Shown here: piece after piece, positions 52,930-60,473 of the stretch
How the letters are laid out: the number at the start of each line of letters is the position of its first letter
Numbering within the stretch: position 1 is the stretch's first letter
NCBI RefSeq assembly: GCF_000518645.1
Contig: NZ_JADZ01000012.1
Location: 186,001 to 250,000, forward strand
Direction: 5' to 3'
From: Curvibacter gracilis ATCC BAA-807
Lineage (GTDB): Bacteria; Pseudomonadota; Gammaproteobacteria; Burkholderiales; Burkholderiaceae_C
Length of the DNA: 64,000 nucleotides
Notes under the pieces: generated by a model
The model's database searches: none
The model's input: only the letters and a program-made list of their open reading frames with translations
What the model was told of the DNA's origin: nothing
Translations under genes and position numbers: made by a program

Positions 52930-53493
52930 ATGTTCTTCACCATTCCCACCATCATGACCTGGACGCGCATCGTCGCGATTCCCTTGATCGTGGGGGTGTT
53001 CTACGCGCCCCTGGACCCCGCCACGCGCAACCTGATCGCCACCGTGATGTTCGTGGTCTTTGCGGCCACCGATTGGCTGGACGGGTTTCTGGCGCGCAAG
53101 CTCAACCAGACCTCGTCATTCGGCGCGTTTCTCGATCCGGTGGCCGACAAGTTTCTGGTGTGCGCCTCTTTGCTGGTGCTCGTGCACCTGGGGCGTGCCG
53201 ATGTCTTTGTGGCCTTGATCATCATCGGGCGCGAGATCGCCATCTCGGCCCTGCGCGAGTGGATGGCCCAGATCGGGGCCTCCAAGAGCGTGGCGGTGCA
53301 CATGATCGGCAAGCTCAAGACCACCGTGCAGATGGTGGCCATTCCGTTCTTGCTGTATGACGGGCCCTTGCTGGGCGTGGACACCGGCGTCTGTGGCACC
53401 TGGCTCATCTGGGCTGCCGCGGTGCTGACCGTGTGGTCGATGGTGTACTACCTGCAAAAAGCCCTTCCCGAGATCCGGGCCCGCGTCAAATGA
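52930..53493 (+). CDS. pgsA: CDP-diacylglycerol-glycerol-3-phosphate phosphatidyltransferase
   Basis: A 187-residue inner membrane enzyme with about five helices. It carries the CDP-alcohol phosphatidyltransferase motif, DWLDGFLARKLNQTSSFGAFLDPVADK, with the metal-binding Asp residues of D-G-x2-A-R-x8-G-x3-D-x3-D. It makes phosphatidylglycerol phosphate, the precursor of the phosphatidylglycerol used by Lgt. ATG 52930 is chosen over GTG 52924. It follows uvrC, a common neighbour, and overlaps the next gene by ATGA. Confidence 0.96.
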   Translation: MFFTIPTIMTWTRIVAIPLIVGVFYAPLDPATRNLIATVMFVVFAATDWLDGFLARKLNQTSSFGAFLDPVADKFLVCASLLVLVHLGRADVFVALIIIGREIAISALREWMAQIGASKSVAVHMIGKLKTTVQMVAIPFLLYDGPLLGVDTGVCGTWLIWAAAVLTVWSMVYYLQKALPEIRARVK

Positions 53494-54380
53494 GTGCGGC
53501 TGAACAGGCGCATGGCCGCTGGCTCGCGGCCATGCCGGCGGTGTTCGTGCTGATCTGGAGCACGGGTTTCATTGTGGCCCGCTATGGCATGCCCCATGCC
53601 CCTCCGCTTTCCTTTCTGTGTGTGCGCTACGCCTTGTCGGTGCTGTGCTTTGGTGCCTGGGTGGCCGTGGCCGGTGTGCCCTTGCCGCGCAGCCGCGCCC
53701 AGTGGGGGCATCTGGCGGTCACCGGGGTGTTGATGCACGCCGGCTACCTGGGCGGGGTGTGGGCAGCCGTGAAGGCCGGCATGGGCTCGGGTCTGTCATC
53801 GTTGATCGTGGGCTTGCAGCCTGTGCTGACCGCGGCCTGGATGTCCTGGCACGGCAGCCGGGTGAGCCGCTGGCAGTGGCTGGGCCTCTTGCTGGGCTTT
53901 GGCGGCCTGGTGCTGGTGGTCAGCGCGAAGATGGGGCAGGGGGGTGAGGCCTCGTGGCAGGCTTTGTCCTTGGCTGTGATGGCCTTGTTCAGCATCACGA
54001 TCGGCACCCTTTACCAGAAGCGGCACGTGACCCCTTGCGATGTGCGCAGCGCCAGCGCCGTCCAGTTGGGGGCAGCCCTGCTGGTGAGTCTGCCCCTGGC
54101 CTGGCTGGAGCCCGAGGCCATCGTCTGGACGCCCGAGTTGATCGGCGCCGTGGCCTGGTCCGTGCTGGCCTTGTCCTTGGGGGCCAGCTCTTTGCTCTAT
54201 CTGTTGATTCAACGCGGGGCGGCCACCAGTGTTACCAGCCTGCTGTACCTGGTGCCACCGTGCACTGCGGCCCTGGCTTGGTTGCTGTTTGGCGAACCCA
54301 TCACCGGTCTGACGTTGGCGGGCACGGCCTTGACGGCCGTCGGGGTCAGCCTGGTGGTGCGTGCACCACGCCGGGCTTGA
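53490..54380 (+). CDS. EamA-family (drug/metabolite) transporter
   Basis: A 296-residue, ten-helix exporter with two EamA repeats: residues 14-147 (VFVLIWSTGFIVARYGMPHAPPL) and 160-295 (ITIGTLYQKRH, LLYLVPPCTAALAWLLFGEPIT). No substrate is evident; family members export amino acids or related metabolites. Its ATG overlaps the pgsA stop, so translation may be coupled. Its 3' end overlaps the convergent LysR gene by 35 bp (54346-54380), which is unusual but has no frameshift. Confidence 0.9.
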   Translation: MSAAEQAHGRWLAAMPAVFVLIWSTGFIVARYGMPHAPPLSFLCVRYALSVLCFGAWVAVAGVPLPRSRAQWGHLAVTGVLMHAGYLGGVWAAVKAGMGSGLSSLIVGLQPVLTAAWMSWHGSRVSRWQWLGLLLGFGGLVLVVSAKMGQGGEASWQALSLAVMALFSITIGTLYQKRHVTPCDVRSASAVQLGAALLVSLPLAWLEPEAIVWTPELIGAVAWSVLALSLGASSLLYLLIQRGAATSVTSLLYLVPPCTAALAWLLFGEPITGLTLAGTALTAVGVSLVVRAPRRA

Positions 54381-55320
54381 GGGCTGGGCCGATCTTCCAG
54401 GGCTCGCCATGGAAGCGGTTGTGCAGAAAGTCGATCAGCAGGCGCACGCGTTTGGGGGTGCGGGCCTGCCAAGGGGCCAGCCAGTGGATGTCTGCGTCGG
54501 CCATGGCGTGATCCGGCAGCACCCGCACCAGTTCGCCGTTTTGCAGGGCGGCCGCGATGTCCCAAAGGCTGCGCAGCATGATGCCTTGGCCGGCCAGGCA
54601 CCAGTCGCGCACCAACTCACCTGAATTGCTGCTCAGCGCGCCTTTCACGGTGACGCGGTGCAGGGCCTTGCGGCGGCCCTGGCTGGATTGCAGCGTCCAG
54701 TGGTCAAAGCGCTGGGCCGGATCGCCGCCGTTTTCACGTACCACCAGGCATTGATGCTGAGCCAGGTCGTCGGCGCTGGCCGGCTCTCCATGGGTTTGGA
54801 GGTAGGCCGGCGAGGCCACCAGCACACGCTGGTTGCGTGCCAGCCGCTTCGATATCCACTCCCCGGCCCGCTGCCCGGGCACGTTCCAGAGCCAGATCGC
54901 ACCGTCATAGCCCTCCACCGTCAAGTCGGGCAGGTGCTCGACCAGATGCAGTTGAATCTGCAGCCGGGGGTAGCGCTGTTGAAACTCGGCCACTGCCGGG
55001 CCCACCCAGAGGCGCCCAAAGCCGAAGGTGGCGGCCAGGCGGATCAGGCCGGTGGGCTCGGACTGGCGCTCGCGCAACTCGGCCTCGGCCTGCTGGAAGC
55101 CACGCAGCAGGGCCTGCGCGTGTTCGCACAGGGCGTCGCCATCGGCCGTGGGGCTGACCTTGCGGGTGGTGCGCTGAAACAGTTGCACCCTGAGCTGGCT
55201 TTCGAGGGCCGCCAGGCGCTTGGTGATCACCGGCGGGGTGACGTGCAGGGCCCGCGCTGCGGACGACAGGCTGCCATGCTGCCGGATGGCCAGCACCAAC
55301 TCCAGGTCCGATCGATCCAT
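54346..55320 (-). CDS. LysR-family transcriptional regulator
   Basis: A 324-residue regulator: N-terminal helix-turn-helix (LELVLAIRQHGSLSSAARALHVTPPVITKRLAALE) and a periplasmic-binding-fold effector domain. The distinctive YDGAIWLWNVPGQRAGEWIS region and the C-terminal LVRDWCLAGQGIMLRSLW fit the group near DmlR. It is divergent from the dehalogenase and dehydrogenase genes (86 bp between starts) and is their likely regulator. AGAGGAAAC precedes the ATG. In the shared gap, AT-rich GATTGCTTGCCGGATTATTG could hold a LysR site, not proven. Confidence 0.92.
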   Translation of the reverse strand: MDRSDLELVLAIRQHGSLSSAARALHVTPPVITKRLAALESQLRVQLFQRTTRKVSPTADGDALCEHAQALLRGFQQAEAELRERQSEPTGLIRLAATFGFGRLWVGPAVAEFQQRYPRLQIQLHLVEHLPDLTVEGYDGAIWLWNVPGQRAGEWISKRLARNQRVLVASPAYLQTHGEPASADDLAQHQCLVVRENGGDPAQRFDHWTLQSSQGRRKALHRVTVKGALSSNSGELVRDWCLAGQGIMLRSLWDIAAALQNGELVRVLPDHAMADADIHWLAPWQARTPKRVRLLIDFLHNRFHGEPWKIGPALKPGVVHAPPG

Positions 55321-55406
55321 TGTTTCCTCTTTGGAAATGATTGCTTGCCGGATTATTGCCTTTTGCCGCGATAGAGTGGAGCCCAACCAAGAAGGCATAG
55401 AGACAG

Positions 55407-56285
55407 ATGTTTGACAATTTCTCCACCGAGACGGTGCTGCGCGAGGGCCTTGAGCTGCGCACCTGGCGTGGCGGTCAAGGGCCGGCGCTGCTGCTTTTGC
55501 ATGGGCATCCGCAGACCCATGTGATGTGGCACCGGGTGGCGGATGCCCTGGCCAACCGTTTCACGGTGGTGTTGATGGATCTGCGAGGCTATGGGGATTC
55601 GGGGCGCCCGGGCGCGGCGCCAGGCCATGTGGCCCACAGCAAGCGCGAGATGGCGCGCGACGCCCTGGCCGTGATGCAGCACCACGGCTTTGATCGCTTC
55701 CAGGTGCTGGCCCACGACCGGGGCGCCCGGGTGGCGCACAGGCTGGCGCTGGACCACGCAGAGGCGGTGGAGCGCATGATGCTGCTCGACATTGCCCCCA
55801 CCCTGGCGATGTACCAGGGCACCACGGAAGCCTTCGCTCGCGCTTACTGGCATTGGTTCTTCCTGATTCAGCCCAGCCCCTTGCCCGAGACATTGATTGC
55901 CGCTGATCCGGTGGGCTATGTGCGGGGGGTGATGGGCAAGCGGCATGCGGGGCTGGCGGCATTCGACCCGGCGGCAATGGCCGAATACGAACGCTGCGCG
56001 GCCTTGCCGGGCACCGCCGAGTCGATCTGCGAGGACTACCGGGCCAGCGCCACCCTCGACCTGGAGCATGACCGGCAGGATGCCGCGCAAGGCCATCGGC
56101 TGGGCATGCCGCTGCGTGTGTTGTGGGGCGAGCATGGCGCGGTGGCGGCCAGCTTTGCCGTGCTCGACCTGTGGCGCGAGCGCGCCTTGCAGGTCAGTGG
56201 CCTAGCCTTGCCCTGTGGCCACTACATTGCCGAAGAGGCGCCGACCCTGCTGTTGCAGGAAGCATTTGATTTTTTCAGGAGTTGA
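55407..56285 (+). CDS. Haloacetate (fluoroacetate) dehalogenase-type hydrolase
   Basis: A 292-residue alpha/beta hydrolase with an Asp nucleophile. The residues of the Burkholderia fluoroacetate dehalogenase are at nearly the same numbers: nucleophile Asp104 with Arg105 and Arg108 (AHDRGARVAH), the halide pocket His149-Trp150 (AYWHWFF), Tyr211 (EDYRA) and general-base His272 (GHYIAEE). It also keeps HGHPQTHVMWHRVA and LMDLRGYGDSGRP. The product would be glycolate from haloacetate. It starts 86 bp from the divergent LysR gene and is followed by the dehydrogenase at 56289 after 3 bp. Related epoxide hydrolases lack the HW pair. Confidence 0.85.
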   Translation: MFDNFSTETVLREGLELRTWRGGQGPALLLLHGHPQTHVMWHRVADALANRFTVVLMDLRGYGDSGRPGAAPGHVAHSKREMARDALAVMQHHGFDRFQVLAHDRGARVAHRLALDHAEAVERMMLLDIAPTLAMYQGTTEAFARAYWHWFFLIQPSPLPETLIAADPVGYVRGVMGKRHAGLAAFDPAAMAEYERCAALPGTAESICEDYRASATLDLEHDRQDAAQGHRLGMPLRVLWGEHGAVAASFAVLDLWRERALQVSGLALPCGHYIAEEAPTLLLQEAFDFFRS

Positions 56286-56288
56286 ACC

Positions 56289-57374
56289 ATGAGCAAGAAA
56301 CGCATTGCAGTCATCGCGGGTGATGGCATCGGCAAAGAGGTCATGCCCGAGGGCGTGCGCGTGATGGACGCGGCGGCACGCAAATTCGGCATCGACCTGC
56401 ACTTTGACCACTTCGATTTTTCGAGTTGGGATTACTGCGAGCGGCACGGCAAGATGCTGCCCGACGACTGGAAGGACCAGATCGGTGGGCACGATGCCAT
56501 CTACTTCGGTGCCGTGGGCTGGCCCGACAAGATTGCCGACCATGTGTCGCTGTGGGGCTCGCTGTTGTTGTTCCGGCGTGAATTCGATCAGTACGTGAAC
56601 CTGCGCCCCGCACGCCTGATGCCGGGCATCATCGCGCCGGTGGTGCGCCGTGATGGCTCGCCCCGTCAGCCGGGTGAGATCGACATGTACATCGTGCGCG
56701 AGAACACCGAGGGAGAGTACTCCAGCATCGGCGGGCGCATGTACCCCGGCACCGAGCGTGAGATCGTGATGCAGGAGACCGTGATGTCCCGCATCGGTGT
56801 GGACCGGGTGCTGAAGTTCGCCTTTGAGCTGGCGCAGTCGCGCCCCAAGAAGCACCTCACCAGCGCTACCAAGTCGAACGGCATCGCCATCACCATGCCC
56901 TACTGGGATGAGCGTGTGGCCGAGATGGCCAAGGCCTACCCGGGCATCAACGTGGACAAGTTCCACATCGACATCCTCACGGCGCACTTTGTGCAGCGCC
57001 CCGACTTCTTTGATGTGGTGGTGGCCAGCAACCTGTTCGGCGACATCCTCAGTGATCTGGGGCCTGCCTGCACCGGCACCATCGGCATCGCGCCCAGCGC
57101 CAACCTCAACCCGGACCGGCGCTTCCCCTCCTTGTTCGAACCGGTGCACGGATCGGCGCCCGACATCGCCGGCCAGAACATCGCCAACCCGATCGGTCAG
57201 ATCTGGTGCGGTGCCATGATGCTGGAATTCCTGGGGCACAAGGAAGCCCATGACGCGGTGCTCACCGCCATCGAGAAGGTGCTCGATCCGAAAAGCGGTG
57301 CGCCGCGCACCCGTGACATCGGTGGCACGGCCAGCACCACCGACGTGGGGCGCGCCATCGCCGAGGTGCTTTGA
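56289..57374 (+). CDS. Tartrate dehydrogenase / D-malate dehydrogenase family
   Basis: A 361-residue NAD-dependent beta-decarboxylating dehydrogenase: GDGIGKEVMPEG near the start, YIVRENTEGEYSSIGGR (about 137-153), the catalytic Lys/Asp region (TSATKSNGIAITMPYWDE) and FHIDILTAHFVQRPDFFDVVVASNLFGDILSD. The family branch with YSSIGGR includes TtuC and DmlA, which act on tartrate or D-malate, not isopropylmalate. AGGAG precedes the ATG, 3 bp after the dehalogenase stop. With the LysR gene divergent upstream, it probably serves D-malate or a related acid. Confidence 0.9.
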   Translation: MSKKRIAVIAGDGIGKEVMPEGVRVMDAAARKFGIDLHFDHFDFSSWDYCERHGKMLPDDWKDQIGGHDAIYFGAVGWPDKIADHVSLWGSLLLFRREFDQYVNLRPARLMPGIIAPVVRRDGSPRQPGEIDMYIVRENTEGEYSSIGGRMYPGTEREIVMQETVMSRIGVDRVLKFAFELAQSRPKKHLTSATKSNGIAITMPYWDERVAEMAKAYPGINVDKFHIDILTAHFVQRPDFFDVVVASNLFGDILSDLGPACTGTIGIAPSANLNPDRRFPSLFEPVHGSAPDIAGQNIANPIGQIWCGAMMLEFLGHKEAHDAVLTAIEKVLDPKSGAPRTRDIGGTASTTDVGRAIAEVL

Positions 57375-57699
57375 GGCCAGGGCCCCGGCCCAATGACAGC
57401 GCGGTGGATGGACCTATTTCACGCTGCGAACCTGAGCCTGCGCAGAGGTGTCGCAAAAACACCGCTGCGAGCGCCAAACAGGCCCCGAAAACCGTCTAGA
57501 ATCCGCGTCCTTGCTGTTGCGAAACAGCTTGTTGTATTGACACCTTGAAGGTCCATCGCTTTAATCCTTTCAGCAGTTGAAGCTGCGAATGAGCCTCCCG
57601 CCCAGCGGACACAACCATCCTCGGATGGCCCAGCTGAGGGGAGGCAAGATTTTTGATGAGACAACCTGATCAACACCATTTCTGTACGAGGGGCTCCTT
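57375..57699 (+). promoter_or_regulatory. Promoter and structured leader of hupB
   Basis: About 325 bp without a gene. A strong sigma-70 promoter is TTGACA (57537-57542), 17 bp, TTTAAT (57560-57565), giving a start near 57572 and a 128-nt leader. A second TAGAAT lies at 57497-57502 with no good -35. The leader has GCCTCCC (57593-57599) pairing GGGAGGC (57639-57645), enclosing CCATCC/GGATGG (57615-57628), followed by AAGATTTTTG. Near 57435-57465 a CGCAG-GGTGT/ACACC-CTGCG stem lies just after the dehydrogenase gene but lacks a T-tract. Confidence 0.6.
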
Positions 57700-57972
57700 G
57701 TGAATAAGACTGAACTGATTGAGCACATTGCCAACAACGCCGATATTTCCAAGGCTGCCGCTGCGCGCGCCCTGGAGTCGACGATCGAGGCCGTGAAGAA
57801 GACCCTGAAAAAGGGCGGCACCGTTTCTCTGGTGGGCTTCGGCACATTCGCCGTGGGCAAGCGTGCCGCTCGTACCGGTCGCAACCCGCGCACTGGCGAT
57901 ACAATCAAGATCAAGGCTGCTAAAGTTCCAAAGTTTCGTCCAGGCAAGGCATTGAAAGATGCCTTGAACTGA
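57700..57972 (+). CDS. hupB: DNA-binding protein HU
   Basis: A 90-residue [33 protein letters not shown], then the DNA-binding arm [19 protein letters not shown] and [22 protein letters not shown]. It bends and compacts DNA in the nucleoid. The start is GTG 57700, seven bases after GAGGGGC; TTG one base earlier runs into a stop. A strong promoter and a folded leader precede it. tRNA-Val follows 15 bp downstream. Confidence 0.98.
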   Translation: MNKTELIEHIANNADISKAAAARALESTIEAVKKTLKKGGTVSLVGFGTFAVGKRAARTGRNPRTGDTIKIKAAKVPKFRPGKALKDALN

Positions 57973-57987
57973 GATCCAGTTCAGGTG

Positions 57988-58063
57988 GGGTGCTTAGCTC
58001 AGTTGGTAGAGCAGCGCCCTTACAAGGCGCGGGTCGGCGGTTCGAGCCCGTCAGCACCCACCA
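57988..58063 (+). tRNA. tRNA-Val (anticodon TAC)
   Basis: A 76-nt cloverleaf: acceptor GGGTGCT/AGCACCC, D arm GCTC-AGTTGGTAGA-GAGC-like, anticodon stem GCGCC/GGCGC with loop CTTACAA (anticodon TAC), T arm GGCGG-TTCGAGC-CCGTC, discriminator A and encoded CCA. It lies 15 bp after hupB and ends about 10 bp before a terminator. Confidence 0.97.
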
Positions 58064-58073
58064 CCACCGATGC

Positions 58074-58107
58074 GAAGGCGAACACATTGTTCGCCTTTTC
58101 TTTTTTG
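58074..58107 (+). terminator. Rho-independent terminator after tRNA-Val
   Basis: AAGGCGAA, seven-base loop, TTCGCCTT, followed by TTCTTTTTT; it closes the hupB/tRNA-Val unit. Confidence 0.9.
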
Positions 58108-58123
58108 CCCTTGAAAGATTGCC

Positions 58124-60064
58124 ATGTTTGAGTCCATCCGCAAGCACTCGAAGATCGTCATGATCGTGCTGTTCTTGCTGATCATTCCATCCTTCGTTCT
58201 GTTCGGCATTGATGGCTACAACCGGGCCATGGAAAAGGGCACGACGGTTGCCAAGGTGGACGGTCAGGCCATCACGCAGGGTGAGTGGGATGCTGCCCAT
58301 AAGAACGAGGTCGAGCGCCTGCGTGTGCAGATGCCCAGCGTGGACATCAAGCGCTTCGAGTCGCCCGAAGCCCGTTACGTGACGCTGGAGCGTCTGGTTC
58401 GCGAGAAGGTGCTGGCCGCCGCTGCCAGCAGTCAGCATCTGGCCATTAGCGATCAGAAGCTCGCCCGCTCGTTGCAGGACAACCCCACGATTGCGTCACT
58501 GCGTCGCGAGGACGGCACGCTGGATGTTGATCGTTATCGCCAGTTGTTGGGCTCGCAAGGCATGACGCCCGAGATGTACGAGGCCAGTGTGCGCGCCGAC
58601 TTGGCGAGCCGCCAGGTGTTGGGTGGCATCAGCGGCAGCGTGCTGGCTCCGGCAGGGCAGGCAGACGTGGCGCTGAATGCCTTTTTTGAGCACCGCGAGA
58701 TCCAGGTGGCCACTTTCCGCCCGGCTGATTTCGTGGCGCGCGTGTCGCCCAGTGATGCCGACATCGAGACTTACTACAAGGCCCACACCGCGCGGTTCCA
58801 GATGCCGGAGCGTGCTACCGTGGAGTATGCCGTTCTCGATCTCGACAGCGTCAAGGCGGGCATTGCGCTCAATGAGGCCGATCTCAAGACTTACTACGAG
58901 CAGAACGCTGCACGCCTGGCATCGAAAGAAGAGCGTCGCGCCAGCCATATCCTGATCACCTCGCCCAAAGATGCATCGGCTGAGGATCGCGAGAAGGCCA
59001 AGGCCAAGGCCGAAGCCCTGCTGGCGGAAGTGCGCAAGGCGCCGGCCAGTTTTGCGGACGTGGCGCGCAAGAATTCGCAGGATCCTGGTTCTGCGCCCAA
59101 GGGTGGGGATCTGGACTTCTTTGCCCGGGGCGCCATGGTCAAGCCTTTCGAGGATGCTGTGTTTGCCATGGCCAAGGGTGACATCAGCGATGTGGTCCAG
59201 TCGGACTTCGGCTTTCACATCATCAAACTGACCGACATCAAGGTGCCTCAGCAAAAGAGCTTCGAAGCCATGCGCCCCGAGATGGAGGCAGAACTCAAGC
59301 AGCAGCAGGCGCAGCGCAAGTTTGCCGAAGTGGCAGAGACCTTCACCAACACGGTCTATGAGCAATCCGACAGCCTCAAGCCTGTGGCTGACCGCCTGAA
59401 GTTGACCCTGCGCACGGCCAAGGATGTAACCCGCACGCCCAGCCCTGGTCTGCCGCCCGCGCTCAGCAACCCGAAAGTGCTGGCAGCCTTGTTTGCTGCG
59501 GATTCGGTGAGCAAGAAGCGCAACACGGAGGCCATCGAGGTCGGCCCAAGCCAGATGGTGTCGGCGCGCATCGTCGACTATGTGCCCGCGCGGACTCAGG
59601 CCCTGGATGAAGTCAAGGCCAAGGTGCGTGAATTGGTGGTTGCCGAGCGTGCCCAGGCGTTGGCCCGCAAGGACGGTGAAGACAAACTGGCCGCCTGGAA
59701 GGCCAATCCGGCCAGCGCGACCAACCTGGGTGCCACAGTCACCGTATCGCGTGACGAACCCGCCAAGCAAGCCCCTGCGGTGGTCGATGCGGCCCTGCGT
59801 CAGCGCGGTTCAGCATTGCCGGCCTGGGTCGGGGTGGACCTTGGCCCACAAGGTTATGCCGTGGTTCGAGTGGCCAAGGTGGTGCCCCGGGTGGGTGTTG
59901 AGGAGGCGCGCAAGGCCCAGGAGCGGGCCCAGTACGCCCAGTGGTGGGCGTCTGCAGAAGCACGTGCCTATTACGAATTCCTGGCTGACAAGTACAAGGT
60001 GCAACTCAAGACGGCCAAGCCCGCGCCGCAAGCGACAGAAGAAAATTCGAATTCGGGCGGTTGA
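58124..60064 (+). CDS. ppiD: Periplasmic peptidyl-prolyl isomerase, PpiD-type
   Basis: A 646-residue protein: N-terminal membrane anchor (IVMIVLFLLIIPSFVLFGI, residues 10-28), SurA-N-like chaperone region with AKVDGQAITQGEWD, and a parvulin domain at about 270-370 (RRASHILITSPKDAS ... FADVARKNSQDPGSAPKGGDLDFFARGAMVKPFEDA ... FGFHIIKLTD). It helps fold outer membrane and periplasmic proteins at the Sec exit. It lies between two tRNA genes. The residues GSAPKGGDL and FHIIK keep the parvulin signature, so catalysis is possible, though many PpiD domains are inactive. Confidence 0.95.
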   Translation: MFESIRKHSKIVMIVLFLLIIPSFVLFGIDGYNRAMEKGTTVAKVDGQAITQGEWDAAHKNEVERLRVQMPSVDIKRFESPEARYVTLERLVREKVLAAAASSQHLAISDQKLARSLQDNPTIASLRREDGTLDVDRYRQLLGSQGMTPEMYEASVRADLASRQVLGGISGSVLAPAGQADVALNAFFEHREIQVATFRPADFVARVSPSDADIETYYKAHTARFQMPERATVEYAVLDLDSVKAGIALNEADLKTYYEQNAARLASKEERRASHILITSPKDASAEDREKAKAKAEALLAEVRKAPASFADVARKNSQDPGSAPKGGDLDFFARGAMVKPFEDAVFAMAKGDISDVVQSDFGFHIIKLTDIKVPQQKSFEAMRPEMEAELKQQQAQRKFAEVAETFTNTVYEQSDSLKPVADRLKLTLRTAKDVTRTPSPGLPPALSNPKVLAALFAADSVSKKRNTEAIEVGPSQMVSARIVDYVPARTQALDEVKAKVRELVVAERAQALARKDGEDKLAAWKANPASATNLGATVTVSRDEPAKQAPAVVDAALRQRGSALPAWVGVDLGPQGYAVVRVAKVVPRVGVEEARKAQERAQYAQWWASAEARAYYEFLADKYKVQLKTAKPAPQATEENSNSGG

Positions 60065-60079
60065 GCATGAAATTCGGGT

Positions 60080-60085
60080 TATAAT
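60080..60085 (+). promoter_or_regulatory. -10 element of tRNA-His
   Basis: A perfect TATAAT ends ten bases before the mature tRNA 5' end, placing the start near 60092. The best -35 candidate is weak. Confidence 0.6.
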
Positions 60086-60095
60086 TTTTCTCTGC

Positions 60096-60172
60096 GGTGG
60101 CTGTAGCTCAGTTGGTAGAGTCCCAGATTGTGATTCTGGTTGTCGTGGGTTCGAGTCCCATCAGCCACCCCA
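60096..60172 (+). tRNA. tRNA-His (anticodon GTG)
   Basis: Cloverleaf with acceptor GTGGCTG/CAGCCAC, extra G at -1 pairing C73 as required for tRNA-His, D arm GCTC-AGTTGGTAGAG, anticodon stem CCAGA/TCTGG with loop TTGTGAT (anticodon GTG), T arm GTGGG-TTCGAGT-CCCAT and encoded CCA. It follows ppiD by 31 bp. Confidence 0.97.
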
Positions 60173-60184
60173 AGCAGATCCTGA

Positions 60185-60218
60185 AAAGCCCGTCATGGTT
60201 CACATGACGGGCTTTTTT
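60185..60218 (+). terminator. Rho-independent terminator after tRNA-His
   Basis: AAAGCCCGTCATG, five-base loop, CATGACGGGCTTTTTT: a 13-bp stem and strong T-tract. Confidence 0.95.
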
Positions 60219-60473
60219 CATGGCCTTCTGGGTTCCCTGTGCCGCCTGTTTCTCGGTTGATATCAGGCTTCTGGCAGAACAACCCTCCCCTTGGGACCGG
60301 TGCCAGCGCCAGGCACCCGGCACCGGCTGGCTCAATGCGATGGTGGTTTGCGCGCCGAGTCCAGGGGCGGTCAAGCTTTGTCCGGCATCAGTCTCCGTGG
60401 CGCTCGACGGACTTCTGCTCTGTATGTGCAGCGTTAGTAGCAATATGATGCGTAAATTACATTGCGACTAAAT
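60219..60473. other. Intergenic region before the PAS-GGDEF-EAL gene
   Basis: About 255 bp with no gene. It turns AT-rich near 60440-60475, where the downstream promoter is expected, but no clear -35/-10 pair or ribosome site could be chosen. Confidence 0.4.

Noticed and set aside
57435-57465. CGCAG-GGTGT/ACACC-CTGCG stem after the dehydrogenase gene as a terminator
   Set aside because: The stem is good but no T-tract follows on either strand, so it is only mentioned under the hupB upstream region.
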